From positions 1 through 5,228 of the forward strand of contig CALLQJ010000188.1 in assembly GCA_938014865.1 (NCBI GenBank): 5,228 bases of DNA, in the 5' to 3' direction. This stretch comes from an uncultured Fastidiosipila sp. Lineage in GTDB: Bacteria; Bacillota; Clostridia; Saccharofermentanales; Fastidiosipilaceae. Below, in pieces: positions 1 to 4,570 of the stretch. The translations under genes and the position numbers were made by a program. Position 1 is the stretch's first letter. Every line of letters begins with the position of its first letter. Under the pieces are notes generated by a model that saw only the letters and a list, made by a program, of their open reading frames with translations, was not told where the DNA came from and made no database searches.

Positions 1-773
1 TTCCGGCGGTATTGTCCGGGACTCATCTTTAAATACTTATTAAAATGGCGGATCATCTGAACCGAATCCCCGTAGCCCGCCGTTTCGGCGATTTCAGAAA
101 CCGTCAGGCTGCTGTTGCATAGAAGGTAGCGGGCCCGCTTCAGCCGGGCCGCAGCAATGTCTTCGCCCGGAGTCGCGGCAAAGAATTCTTTATAAAGGTG
201 CGCAAAGCGCGACGCACTGAGTCCTGCCGCCTCCGCTAATGCGGCGACGGTGTATTTTTTCTCCGGCATGCGGTAAATCGCTTCGCGCAGGGCACAGAAG
301 CGTTCATAATGCTGCCGGCTTCGGCACGTATCCTCTCCCGGGGGCTGCGGAGCACTCAGAAGGCTCAGCACTGTGCTGATCAGCGCATCTTGAAGCGCGC
401 CCTTGAATGCTTCCGCGCAGGGCAGATCGCCCGCCAGCCGGCGCAGCAGAGGTTTCAGCGCTTCATACTGCGGACAGGGCGTCAGACGGTTCAGAGGGAG
501 CGGCAGGCTTTTAAGAAAGGCCGTGCCGGCCGCATCGGCCGTAAAGTGCAGCCAGTCGTCAATATGCAAAGAACCCGCAGAACGGTAATGATGCGAAACG
601 CCCGGTTCAAGCAGGATATAAGAATTGCTTTGCGGCAGCCGCCCTTCGGCCGGGAAGAAGAGCGTCGGGCTATGAAAATACACAAAGACGTAATGCGGGG
701 CCCCTTCGGGCCGTTTAATTTCCAGTCCCCGGCTGTACGTACTTTTATAAGCAGACGCAAGATAAGTAAACAT
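1..773 (-). CDS. AraC-family transcriptional regulator, C-terminus cut by window edge
   Basis: Translation leftward from the ATG at 773 stays open to the window edge, giving 257 residues without a stop; a few C-terminal residues are missing. The N-terminal half resembles a cupin-type AraC ligand-binding domain: a beta-rich stretch at about residues 28-65, with LLEPGVSHHYR at 54-64, then WLHF at 74-77, as in many Firmicutes sugar-responsive regulators. The C-terminal half is a typical AraC double helix-turn-helix. Helix-turn-helix 1 is at about 174-200 (VAALAEAAGLSASRFAHLYK), and helix-turn-helix 2 at 224-257 contains VSEIAETAGYGD and ends with HFNKYLKMSPGQYRR, the family hallmark. ATG 773 is the only plausible start: an in-frame stop lies at 785-783 and the next in-frame ATG is deep inside the DNA-binding domain. 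No clear Shine-Dalgarno sequence precedes it. It diverges from the arabinofuranosidase gene and probably controls it; the inducer, perhaps arabinose or an arabino-oligosaccharide, is inferred from that context. Confidence 0.93.
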   Translation of the reverse strand, partial: MFTYLASAYKSTYSRGLEIKRPEGAPHYVFVYFHSPTLFFPAEGRLPQSNSYILLEPGVSHHYRSAGSLHIDDWLHFTADAAGTAFLKSLPLPLNRLTPCPQYEALKPLLRRLAGDLPCAEAFKGALQDALISTVLSLLSAPQPPGEDTCRSRQHYERFCALREAIYRMPEKKYTVAALAEAAGLSASRFAHLYKEFFAATPGEDIAAARLKRARYLLCNSSLTVSEIAETAGYGDSVQMIRHFNKYLKMSPGQYRR

Positions 774-782
774 AATTAAAGT

Positions 783-799
783 TTAGCAGGATTTGCTAA
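783..799. promoter_or_regulatory. Inverted repeat in the divergent control region (possible operator)
   Basis: TTAGCA (783-788) and TGCTAA (794-799) form a perfect 6-bp inverted repeat with a 5-bp spacer. It lies 10 bases upstream of the regulator's start codon and about 20 bases before the forward -35 box. It could be an operator for autoregulation of the AraC-type gene, or a small hairpin in its leader RNA. AraC proteins usually bind direct repeats, so the assignment is uncertain. Confidence 0.35.
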
Positions 800-819
800 T
801 TTTCGGCGTGTTTCCGCTA

Positions 820-848
820 TTGTTTACAGCTGCACGGCTTCCTATACT
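820..848 (+). promoter_or_regulatory. Putative sigma-A promoter of the arabinofuranosidase gene
   Basis: A -10 box TATACT (843-848, five of six matches to consensus) lies 17 bp downstream of TTGTTT (820-825, matching the TTG of the -35 consensus). Transcription would begin near 855, giving a leader of about 20 bases that carries the strong AGGAGG box. This placement puts the promoter inside a longer in-frame extension that starts at 793, and so argues against that earlier start. A weak -35 is in keeping with dependence on an activator such as the divergent AraC-type protein; that is inference. Confidence 0.55.
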
Positions 849-863
849 TAAGAAAAGACCGGC

Positions 864-869
864 AGGAGG
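864..869 (+). promoter_or_regulatory. Ribosome binding site that fixes the arabinofuranosidase start
   Basis: AGGAGG at 864-869 is followed by seven bases and then ATG at 877. This near-ideal Shine-Dalgarno sequence selects 877 over the upstream in-frame ATG at 793, which has no such site. Confidence 0.9.
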
Positions 870-876
870 TATCATC

Positions 877-2346
877 ATGCAAGTTATTCTTAATCCGAAA
901 AAGAAAAAAAGCAAAATCAACCGCAACATCTACGGCCATTTTTCCGAACATCTCGGCCGCTGTATTTACGGCGGTCTCTTTGTCGGCAAAGATTCCGAGA
1001 TCCCGAATATCCGAGGCATACGCAAAGATGTCTTAGAAGCCCTGCGCAAGATTAGGGTGCCCGTGCTGCGCTGGCCGGGCGGCTGTTTTGCCGATAATTA
1101 CCACTGGACGGACGGCATCGGCCCCGTTTCAGAGCGCAAGAAGCTCATCAATGTCCATTGGGGCGGCGTGGTCGAAGACAATTCTTTCGGCACCCATGAG
1201 TTTATGGACCTTTGTGATCTTTTAGGCTGCGAGCCTTATGTAAACGGCAATGTCGGCAGCGGCAGCGTGCAGGAGATGAGCGAGTGGGTCGAGTATATGA
1301 CCTTTGACGGGGTATCCCCGATGGCGGAGCTTCGGGCCCGAAACGGCAGGGAAGCGCCCTGGAAGCTGAAGTATTTCGGCATCGGCAATGAAAACTGGGG
1401 CTGCGGGGGCAATATGCGGCCTGAATATTATGCAGACGTTTACCGGCGCTTTGCGACCTATGTCCGCGATTACGGCGAGAATAAGATTTTTAAAATTGCC
1501 TGCGGTCCGAACGGAGACGATTATGACTGGACCGAAAAAGTCATGGCAGTCGCCGGGCGCTTCACCGACGCTGTCACTCTGCATTATTACACGATTGCCG
1601 GCGAGAGCTGGGAAAAGAAGGGGCGTGCGACCGGTTTTGATGAAGCGAGCTATTATAAAACCTTAAAAAGAACCTTATATATGGACGAACTCATTGAAAA
1701 TCACAGCCGGATCATGGACCGTTACGATCCGGAGAAGAAAACGGCCCTGATCGTGGATGAATGGGGGACCTGGTATGAGGTGGAAGAAGGCACGAATCCC
1801 GGTTTTCTTTACCAGCAGAACACCATGCGGGATGCGATGGTTGCCGCCTTGAACCTTATCATCTTCAACCGGCATGCTGACCGGGTCAGAATGGCCAATA
1901 TCGCCCAGACCGTCAATGTGCTGCAGGCGGTCATTTTGACCGATGAGGAAAAAATGCTGCTGACGCCGACTTATCATGTCTTTGATCTTTTCAAAGAACA
2001 CCAGGATGCCCGGCTGATCGAAGCTTACATTGAATCCCCTACGATCGAAACAGCAGACGGCGAGAGCCTGCCGCAGCTTTATATTTCCGCTTCGGAAAAA
2101 GACGGAACGGTTCATATGACCCCGGTCAATATTTCAGCCGGGGAAGAAGCGGAGCTAGTCTGCAAAGGCGACTTCAGCGGCAAAGAGATCACGGCACGCC
2201 TGCTCACGGCGGACTTTGATGCATTTAATGACTTTTCCGATCCCGAAAAGGTCACCCCCCGGGCGTTTAGCGCGTTCAGCGCGGATGAGAAGGGGCTGCG
2301 CTTTACGCTGCCGCCCTGCAGCATAGCCGCCTTCAGCATTCGCTGA
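877..2346 (+). CDS. abfA: Intracellular GH51 alpha-L-arabinofuranosidase
   Basis: This 489-residue protein is the normal length for bacterial GH51 enzymes, which release terminal arabinofuranosyl groups from arabino-oligosaccharides (EC 3.2.1.55). The N-terminus (INRNIYGHFSEHLGRCIYGG, about residues 14-33) and VLRWPGGCFADNYHW are family hallmarks. The acid/base glutamate is E172 in FGIGNENWGCGG, and the nucleophile is E295 in LIVDEWGTWYE; the spacing closely matches characterised family members (E175 and E294 in the Geobacillus enzyme). The (beta/alpha)8 barrel is followed from about residue 380 by the usual C-terminal beta-sandwich. No signal peptide follows the chosen start, so the enzyme is cytoplasmic and presumably acts on imported oligosaccharides. 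An in-frame extension to ATG 793 would add 28 residues, partly hydrophobic, but it has no ribosome binding site and spans the promoter. No arabinose transporter or isomerase gene is visible in the window. Divergence from the AraC-type regulator suggests sugar-responsive expression. Confidence 0.96.
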   Translation: MQVILNPKKKKSKINRNIYGHFSEHLGRCIYGGLFVGKDSEIPNIRGIRKDVLEALRKIRVPVLRWPGGCFADNYHWTDGIGPVSERKKLINVHWGGVVEDNSFGTHEFMDLCDLLGCEPYVNGNVGSGSVQEMSEWVEYMTFDGVSPMAELRARNGREAPWKLKYFGIGNENWGCGGNMRPEYYADVYRRFATYVRDYGENKIFKIACGPNGDDYDWTEKVMAVAGRFTDAVTLHYYTIAGESWEKKGRATGFDEASYYKTLKRTLYMDELIENHSRIMDRYDPEKKTALIVDEWGTWYEVEEGTNPGFLYQQNTMRDAMVAALNLIIFNRHADRVRMANIAQTVNVLQAVILTDEEKMLLTPTYHVFDLFKEHQDARLIEAYIESPTIETADGESLPQLYISASEKDGTVHMTPVNISAGEEAELVCKGDFSGKEITARLLTADFDAFNDFSDPEKVTPRAFSAFSADEKGLRFTLPPCSIAAFSIR

Positions 2347-2362
2347 AGCCGCTCAGCGGAAT
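2338..2362 (+). terminator. Hairpin at the arabinofuranosidase stop codon (weak terminator candidate)
   Basis: ATTCGCTGA (2338-2346) can pair with TCAGCGGAAT (2353-2362) with one bulged G, leaving a 6-base loop; the stem includes the stop codon. The only nearby T-run is TTTT at 2371-2374, too far away for a classical intrinsic terminator. It may protect the 3' end or weakly reduce readthrough. Confidence 0.3.
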
Positions 2363-2375
2363 ACGCTGTGTTTTA

Positions 2376-2405
2376 AAGACAAGCCCCCGCCGGATGGAGT
2401 ATAGT
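2376..2405 (+). promoter_or_regulatory. Possible promoter of the MATE gene
   Basis: A -10-like TATAGT (2400-2405, five of six) lies 18 bp after AAGACA (2376-2381, four of six matches to TTGACA). The -10 box is entirely inside the perfect palindrome at 2399-2412, so a protein bound there would block RNA polymerase. If this promoter is used, the transcript starts near 2412 and leaves out the left arm of the long stem. Confidence 0.4.
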
Positions 2406-2437
2406 ACTATACGTCCTATTACTGCGAGCGGGGGTTT
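2381..2437 (+). promoter_or_regulatory. Long stem with internal palindrome that covers the MATE ribosome binding site
   Basis: AAGCCCCCGC (2381-2390) pairs with GCGGGGGTTT (2428-2437) over ten positions, one of them G-U. Between the arms sits the perfect 14-bp palindrome GTATAGTACTATAC (2399-2412), flanked by GGA and TCC, which extend the inner hairpin with one bulge. The right arm holds the only Shine-Dalgarno-like bases (GGGGG, 2430-2434) before ATG 2441. On a readthrough transcript the structure would hide the ribosome binding site. As DNA, the palindrome could be an operator. As a terminator it is poor, because only TTT follows the stem. I do not recognise a known riboswitch class. Confidence 0.5.
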
Positions 2438-2440
2438 ACT

Positions 2441-3826
2441 ATGGCAAAAGCAAAGACTGCAACACGTTTGGGAAGAGAGCCTGTCGGCCGTTTAATCCGT
2501 GAACTGGCTCTGCCGGGAATCATTGCTCAGGTGATCAATGTGCTCTATAACATTGTGGATCGTATCTATATCGGCCGTATAGAGGATGTCGGATCGCTGG
2601 CTTTGGGCGGGCTGGGCATTGCCTTGCCGGTGATTTTGCTGATTTCCGCTTTTTCAGCCTTCGCCAGCTCGGGCGGCGCCCCCTTAGCCTCCATAGCGAT
2701 GGGCAAAGAGCGCTATGACGAAGCCGAACGCTATCTCACGACGATCGCGGGCTTTGTTCTCCTGCTCAGCATTCTCCTGACGGCGGCCGGCTTTATCTTT
2801 TTGGACCCTCTCTTATATTTTTTCGGAGCTCAGGAAAATAACTTTATATATGCGCATGATTATATGCAGATTTACCTGCTCGGCACGGTCTTTGTGCTCG
2901 GCACTTTATCGCTGAACAGTTTTATCAGTGCCCAGGGTGAAGCAATGATTGCTATGCGCACCGTTTTAATCGGAGCGGTCAGCAATATTATTCTGGATCC
3001 GATTTTTATTTTTCTTCTGAACATGGGGGTCAGGGGCGCGGCAGCCGCCACGGTCATCTCGCAGGCCCTGAGCTTTTTGTCCACGATTTTATTTCTGCGA
3101 TCGGAGAAAAGCAGCCTCAAGCTTAAAAATATTAAAATCCACCCGCAGCATTTGAAGAAATGCCTCGCACTGGGGGTATCGGGTTTTACGATGATGGCGT
3201 CCGAATCGGCCGTGATCACCGTCTTCAACCGCCTGCTCGGCTTCTACGGCGGTGAACTGCATGTTTCGGCCATGGTAATCATGCAGAGCATGATCCAGCT
3301 GATTTTTACGCCGCTTATGGGCTATCAAATGGGGGTTCAGCCGCTTTTAAGCTATAACTACGGCGCCGGGAAGAAGGAGCGGGTCTTTAAGGTGATGCGC
3401 ATTTCTTTTATTCTGCTGTTCTCCTACGCCCTCATCGGCTCACTGTTTTCCGTGCTTTTCCCGCAGTTTGCGGCCGGTATTTTTGTCGGCAAGAACGGCG
3501 ACCCGGGACTGCTGGAAATTGTCGAGCGCTATCTGCCGGTATTCATGGCCGGCATGACGATCTTCGGCCTGCAGATGAGCGCACAGATTTTCTTTGTGGG
3601 CTGCAATAAACCGAAATATGCGGTCTTCCTGGCTTCGCTGCGCAAAATTATCCTGCTCATTCCCCTGTGTTTTATACTTTCATCTAAACTCGGTTTTTTC
3701 GGCGTTTATCTGGCCGAGCCGATCTCCGATGCAAGTTCTGCTTTGACCGGGGGCATCCTTCTGCTTTATCAGATCCGCCGATACAAGGCGGCCGGGCCCG
3801 CGGACACGCTGCAGCATGAAGTCTAA
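2441..3826 (+). CDS. MATE family multidrug/cation efflux transporter
   Basis: This is a 461-residue integral membrane protein of typical length for the MATE family (12 helices in two six-helix bundles), which exports drugs or metabolites against Na+ or H+ influx. Family features seen are YNIVDRIYIGR (36-46) at the end of the first helix, SSGGAPLASIAMGKE (77-90), NIILDPIFIF (182-191) followed by GVRGAAAATVISQ (196-208), and GVQPLLSYNYGAGKKERV (298-315), the mirror motif in the second half. The central hydrophilic loop is at about residues 221-242. The pattern resembles the Firmicutes MepA-like branch. The chosen ATG gives the usual short charged N-terminus before the first helix. Its Shine-Dalgarno sequence is a G-run (2430-2434) six bases upstream, buried in a possible stem. 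It follows the arabinofuranosidase gene by 94 bp on the same strand but seems to have its own control signals. The substrate cannot be predicted, and a link to arabinose metabolism is not supported. Confidence 0.95.
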   Translation: MAKAKTATRLGREPVGRLIRELALPGIIAQVINVLYNIVDRIYIGRIEDVGSLALGGLGIALPVILLISAFSAFASSGGAPLASIAMGKERYDEAERYLTTIAGFVLLLSILLTAAGFIFLDPLLYFFGAQENNFIYAHDYMQIYLLGTVFVLGTLSLNSFISAQGEAMIAMRTVLIGAVSNIILDPIFIFLLNMGVRGAAAATVISQALSFLSTILFLRSEKSSLKLKNIKIHPQHLKKCLALGVSGFTMMASESAVITVFNRLLGFYGGELHVSAMVIMQSMIQLIFTPLMGYQMGVQPLLSYNYGAGKKERVFKVMRISFILLFSYALIGSLFSVLFPQFAAGIFVGKNGDPGLLEIVERYLPVFMAGMTIFGLQMSAQIFFVGCNKPKYAVFLASLRKIILLIPLCFILSSKLGFFGVYLAEPISDASSALTGGILLLYQIRRYKAAGPADTLQHEV

Positions 3827-3863
3827 GCAGAAACAAAAGCCCGGCTGATCCCGTCTTCGGCCA

Positions 3864-3900
3864 GAAAAGCTAAATTTTTAGGCGCGCTTTTCCGTTTTCT
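3864..3900 (+). terminator. Possible intrinsic terminator after the MATE gene
   Basis: GAAAAGC (3864-3870) and GCTTTTC (3886-3892) form a perfect 7-bp stem with a 15-base loop, followed by CGTTTTCTTA. A second small stem, GGCTGA (3843-3848) with TCGGCC (3857-3862, one G-U pair), lies just upstream. The T-run is short and the stem A/T-rich, so termination efficiency is uncertain, but its place between the MATE stop and the next promoter fits. Confidence 0.4.
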
Positions 3901-3949
3901 TATAAATAAAGTACAAAAAAGAATGCATACATTTATGTAAGATGACGTA

Positions 3950-3978
3950 TTGCAAAATGAAATACAAGACGTTATACT
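3950..3978 (+). promoter_or_regulatory. Putative sigma-A promoter reading toward the adhesin gene
   Basis: TTGCAA (3950-3955) and TATACT (3973-3978) are separated by 17 bp, a good match to the housekeeping promoter. The predicted transcription start, about 3985, falls on the first LacI-type operator, the classic position for repression. The resulting leader to ATG 4570 would be about 585 bases, unusually long. Confidence 0.6.
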
Positions 3979-3984
3979 AAATTA

Positions 3985-3998
3985 CGAAAACGATTTCG
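3985..3998. promoter_or_regulatory. LacI/GalR-type operator, copy 1
   Basis: CGAAAACGATTTCG is a near-palindrome around a central CG, the hallmark of LacI/GalR-family operators. It fits the CcpA cre pattern TGNAANCGNWWNCA at all fixed positions except the outermost pair, which is C...G here in place of T...A; that symmetric change suggests a dedicated LacI-family repressor more than CcpA. It begins seven bases after the -10 box. Confidence 0.6.
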
Positions 3999-4163
3999 GT
4001 ATTTTTAAATGAAAAAAGAAAAGCTATGAAAAGCGCCGTGTTTGCCTATCGTTTGCAAAGAGAGCACTTTCTGAAAAGTACAAAAAATCTTACAAGCAAT
4101 AAAACATGTATTTAGGAATATTTGATTATTTTTGATAGGAGTCGGAAAAATTCAGCTTAAATG

Positions 4164-4177
4164 CGAAAACGATTTCG
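4164..4177. promoter_or_regulatory. LacI/GalR-type operator, copy 2
   Basis: This is an exact second copy of CGAAAACGATTTCG, 179 bp downstream of copy 1. Here the symmetry extends one pair further to GCGAAA...TTTCGC (4163-4178). A weak promoter-like pair, TTGATA (4132-4137) and TTAAAT (4157-4162, 19-bp spacing), lies just upstream, so this copy could block a second start site or act as an auxiliary looping operator. Confidence 0.6.
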
Positions 4178-4201
4178 CGAAAAATTTACCGATATTGACC
4201 G

Positions 4202-4233
4202 AAAAAAGCTGAATTATTTGGGCAGTATTCAGC
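4202..4233 (-). terminator. Terminator-like hairpin on the minus strand
   Basis: Read leftward, GCTGAAT (4233-4227), a 12-base loop and ATTCAGC (4214-4208) are followed at once by six T residues (4207-4202). This has the layout of a weak intrinsic terminator, but no gene transcribed leftward is evident to its right. It may end an antisense transcript, or simply be a by-product of the hairpin segments. Confidence 0.25.
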
Positions 4234-4255
4234 AAAAAGAGGTAAAAAGCTAAAA

Positions 4256-4570
4256 ATGCGAGGAAAAAGAGCGAAAAAAGCCGAAGAAGCACAAGTTTTG
4301 ACTAGTCTGATTCCGAAAACAGCTGTATATTTAGTACTGCGTATGGAAATCAGGGGGGCAGATAATACGTCAGCGGCAATCTATCCGTTGTCTGTATCTT
4401 GTATCGAACGTGCTTTAATTTTGTTCGGTCGTGCATTTTCACACATAAATAAAAGTTTGAGAAATTTAATAAAAGAATTCGCAGAGCTTTCGGAGCGGTC
4501 TTTTGACTTCGCGGCCGGAAGTAAATCTACACGTATTGATTTCACTAAGAGATCAAAAGGGGCGATTTAA
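4256..4570 (+). CDS. Hypothetical small ORF of uncertain reality (104 codons)
   Basis: I do not recognise this 104-residue product, and it may not be a gene. In favour: an AGAGG (4238-4242) lies upstream, the frame is fully open, and its TAA shares one base with the adhesin ATG (TAATG), an arrangement typical of translational coupling. Against: the spacing from AGAGG to ATG is about 13 bases, longer than ideal; the sequence is a mix of basic and short hydrophobic patches (MRGKRAKKAEEAQ at the start; CIERALILFGRAF in the middle; TRIDFTKRSKG near the end) without a recognisable fold or signal peptide; and it is more A/T-rich than the confirmed genes. It could be leader DNA that happens to be open, a remnant of a gene, or a small regulator translated ahead of the adhesin. 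Confidence 0.25.
   Translation: MRGKRAKKAEEAQVLTSLIPKTAVYLVLRMEIRGADNTSAAIYPLSVSCIERALILFGRAFSHINKSLRNLIKEFAELSERSFDFAAGSKSTRIDFTKRSKGAI
4557..4562 (+). promoter_or_regulatory. Ribosome binding site of the adhesin gene
   Basis: AAGGGG lies seven bases before ATG 4570. An in-frame TAA at 4546-4548 rules out any start more than seven codons further upstream, so this site settles the start. Confidence 0.75.

Larger units (their letters stand above)
4149..4233 (+). promoter_or_regulatory. Three-segment region able to form mutually exclusive hairpins
   Basis: Segment A, AATTCAGCTT (4149-4158), is perfectly complementary to segment B, AAGCTGAATT (4206-4215). The core of B, GCTGAAT (4208-4214), is also perfectly complementary to segment C, ATTCAGC (4227-4233). 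A:B and B:C therefore compete. Operator copy 2 lies in the A:B loop and could itself form the small hairpin GCGAAA-ACGA-TTTCGC. The plus-strand B:C hairpin is followed by an A-run, not a T-run, so it is not a forward terminator. Function is unknown. Confidence 0.45.
3827..4255. other. AT-rich non-coding control region between the MATE and adhesin genes
   Basis: From about 3890 the base composition falls sharply to A/T-rich. No convincing gene is seen on either strand here. The stretch holds the terminator candidate, a promoter, two LacI-type operators, a set of complementary segments, and a 13-bp direct repeat AAAGTACAAAAAA (3908-3920 and 4075-4087). Two tiny open frames (4026-4115, 29 codons; 4161-4253, 30 codons) exist but lack well-placed ribosome binding sites. 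Confidence 0.6.

Noticed and set aside
309..779. A 156-codon plus-strand frame rich in Arg and Gln.
   Set aside because: It is the antisense of the AraC-family gene, whose frame shows clear domain motifs; the Arg/Gln bias is what an antisense frame of GC-rich coding DNA gives.
793..876. An upstream in-frame start that would give the arabinofuranosidase a 28-residue hydrophobic extension resembling a signal peptide.
   Set aside because: There is no ribosome binding site before 793, the stretch contains the likely promoter, and an excellent AGGAGG lies seven bases before ATG 877, where the family's normal N-terminus begins.
1222..2339. Several open frames on the minus strand and in another plus frame within the arabinofuranosidase gene.
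   Set aside because: They are shadows of a confident GH51 coding frame with intact catalytic motifs; none has a convincing start signal.
2872..3328. Two overlapping minus-strand frames inside the MATE gene.
   Set aside because: They lie opposite a well-supported membrane protein and show no recognisable motif or ribosome binding site.
3985..4177. Classical CcpA cre sites as the explanation for the two operators.
   Set aside because: Both copies depart from the cre consensus at the same outermost symmetric pair (C...G in place of T...A). A dedicated LacI-family regulator fits better, although CcpA binding is not excluded.
3827..4255. A mobile element or attachment site as the cause of the AT-rich stretch.
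   Set aside because: No transposase or integrase remnant, terminal inverted repeats or flanking target duplication could be seen; the stretch is better explained as a control region.
3985..4569. A cyclic-di-GMP or other known riboswitch in the long adhesin leader.
   Set aside because: No conserved core of a riboswitch class I know was recognisable by eye; the alternative pairing is reported without naming a class.
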